Below are positions 4,778 to 5,575 of a stretch of 5,575 nt of DNA, piece by piece. Below the pieces are notes generated by a model, which saw only the letters and a program-made list of their open reading frames with translations, made no database searches and was not told the DNA's origin. Origin of the DNA: an uncultured Desulfuromonas sp. (GTDB lineage Bacteria; Desulfobacterota; Desulfuromonadia; Desulfuromonadales; Trichloromonadaceae); assembly GCA_937982495.1 (NCBI GenBank), contig CALJLX010000534.1, positions 1 through 5,575 of the forward strand. The letters are read 5' to 3'. The first letter of the stretch is position 1. Each line of letters begins with the position of its first letter. The position numbers and the translations under genes are program-made.

Positions 4778-5575
4778 ATGTACCGGCGCACCAAGATCGT
4801 CGCCACGGTCGGACCCGCCAGCGAATCCGACCAGATGCTGCTGGCCCTGATGGAAGCCGGCGCCGACGTCTTTCGCCTGAACTTTTCCCACGGCGACCAC
4901 GCCGGCAAGGCGCGCATCATCCGCCGCCTGCGCGAACTTTCCCGGCAGCGGCGGCAGGCGGTGGCCATTCTCGCCGATCTGCAGGGCCCGAAAATCCGCG
5001 TCGGGCATCTGCGCGACGGCGCCCTACCCCTGCGCACCGGCCAGGAAGTGGTCCTCACGACCCGCGAGGTGCTCGGGGAAGGAACTATCATCCCCAGCGA
5101 TTACAAAGGGTTGCCGAAAGACGTCAAGCCCGGCGACGCGATCCTCCTCGACGACGGCCTGCTCGAACTGCGGGCGCTCGCCGTGACCGTCGAGGACGTG
5201 CGCTGTCAGGTGGTGGTCGGCGGCACCCTCAAGGACCGCAAGGGGATCAACCTCCCCGGCGCCCGCGTCTCCATCCCCGCCATGACCGAGAAGGATCTCG
5301 ACGATCTGCGTTTCTGCCTCGGTCAGGAGATCGACTACCTGGCCCTCTCCTTCGTCCAGCAGGCCGCCGATGTCCTCGAACTCAAGGAGCGGCTCTATCG
5401 GGAAAAGAGCGGCATACGCGTCATCGCCAAGATCGAGAAACCGCAGGCGGTGGAAGACTTCGCCGCCATTCTCGCCGCCGCCGACGGCATCATGGTGGCG
5501 CGGGGCGATCTCGGCGTGGAGATGAATCCCGAGAAGGTGCCGCTGATTCAGAAACGCATCATCCGCATGTGCAAC
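4778..5575 (+). CDS. pyk: Pyruvate kinase, N-terminal part (truncated by window edge)
   Basis: Pyruvate kinase transfers phosphate from phosphoenolpyruvate to ADP, giving pyruvate and ATP at the end of glycolysis in the cytosol. The first 266 codons are present; a full enzyme has about 470-590, so roughly half is missing beyond the right edge. Visible are T-K-I-V-A-T-V-G-P-A-S (5-15), R33-L-N35-F-S37-H38 with phosphate and potassium ligands, and D-L-Q-G-P-K-I-R (67-74). The mobile B domain spans about 75-165, with K-G-I-N-L-P-G (155-161). The active-site A-K218-I-E220-K-P carries the catalytic Lys and a metal-binding Glu, and A-R-G-D244-L-G carries the metal-binding Asp. The start is fixed by the conserved N-terminus and AGGAGG (4768-4773), only 4 nt from the ATG. 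The visible part is intact. The isozyme type and any allosteric or C-terminal extra domain cannot be judged from this half. Confidence 0.97.
   Translation, partial: MYRRTKIVATVGPASESDQMLLALMEAGADVFRLNFSHGDHAGKARIIRRLRELSRQRRQAVAILADLQGPKIRVGHLRDGALPLRTGQEVVLTTREVLGEGTIIPSDYKGLPKDVKPGDAILLDDGLLELRALAVTVEDVRCQVVVGGTLKDRKGINLPGARVSIPAMTEKDLDDLRFCLGQEIDYLALSFVQQAADVLELKERLYREKSGIRVIAKIEKPQAVEDFAAILAAADGIMVARGDLGVEMNPEKVPLIQKRIIRMCN

Overview
The window is an ordinary, gene-dense, GC-rich bacterial chromosome segment. Five genes lie on the minus strand and one on the plus strand. The gene set fits a Gram-negative bacterium of the Desulfobacterota/deltaproteobacterial type, perhaps Desulfuromonadales (Geobacter-like). 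The evidence is a CarD/CdnL gene, non-mevalonate isoprenoid genes, a class A PBP of the PBP1A type, a PilZ protein and a sigma54-like promoter. The order placement is an inference from gene content and protein flavour. No similarity search was possible.

Layout from right to left, the direction of minus-strand transcription: a class A penicillin-binding protein (2219-4606), a small PilZ-domain protein (1677-2036) ending at a strong intrinsic terminator (1591-1626), the RNA polymerase-binding regulator CarD/CdnL (962-1447), ispD (65-766) and the start of ispF (1-68, running off the left edge). On the plus strand, pyruvate kinase (4778 to the right edge, truncated) is divergent from the PBP gene. 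The intergenic gaps hold candidate promoters for pyk, pilZ, carD and ispD. The pilZ promoter looks sigma54-type. The carD promoter is bracketed by a near-perfect 10-bp inverted repeat.

How the genes relate: IspD and IspF catalyse two steps of the MEP pathway (IspE, not seen here, acts between them). This pathway makes isoprenoids, including the undecaprenyl carrier for cell-wall lipid II, which PBP1A polymerises and cross-links. CarD stabilises RNA polymerase open complexes. The carD-ispD-ispF order is a widely conserved neighbourhood, also found in mycobacteria, where cysS follows. Pyruvate kinase makes pyruvate, a substrate of the first MEP enzyme (Dxs), but here it is a separate divergent unit and no functional link is shown.

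I found no mobile element, CRISPR array, tRNA, rRNA or toxin-antitoxin module, and no sign of a new defence or biosynthetic system. The most useful unexplained signals are regulatory: the sigma54-like element at pilZ, the inverted repeat over the carD promoter, and a hairpin that hides the ispF ribosome-binding site.
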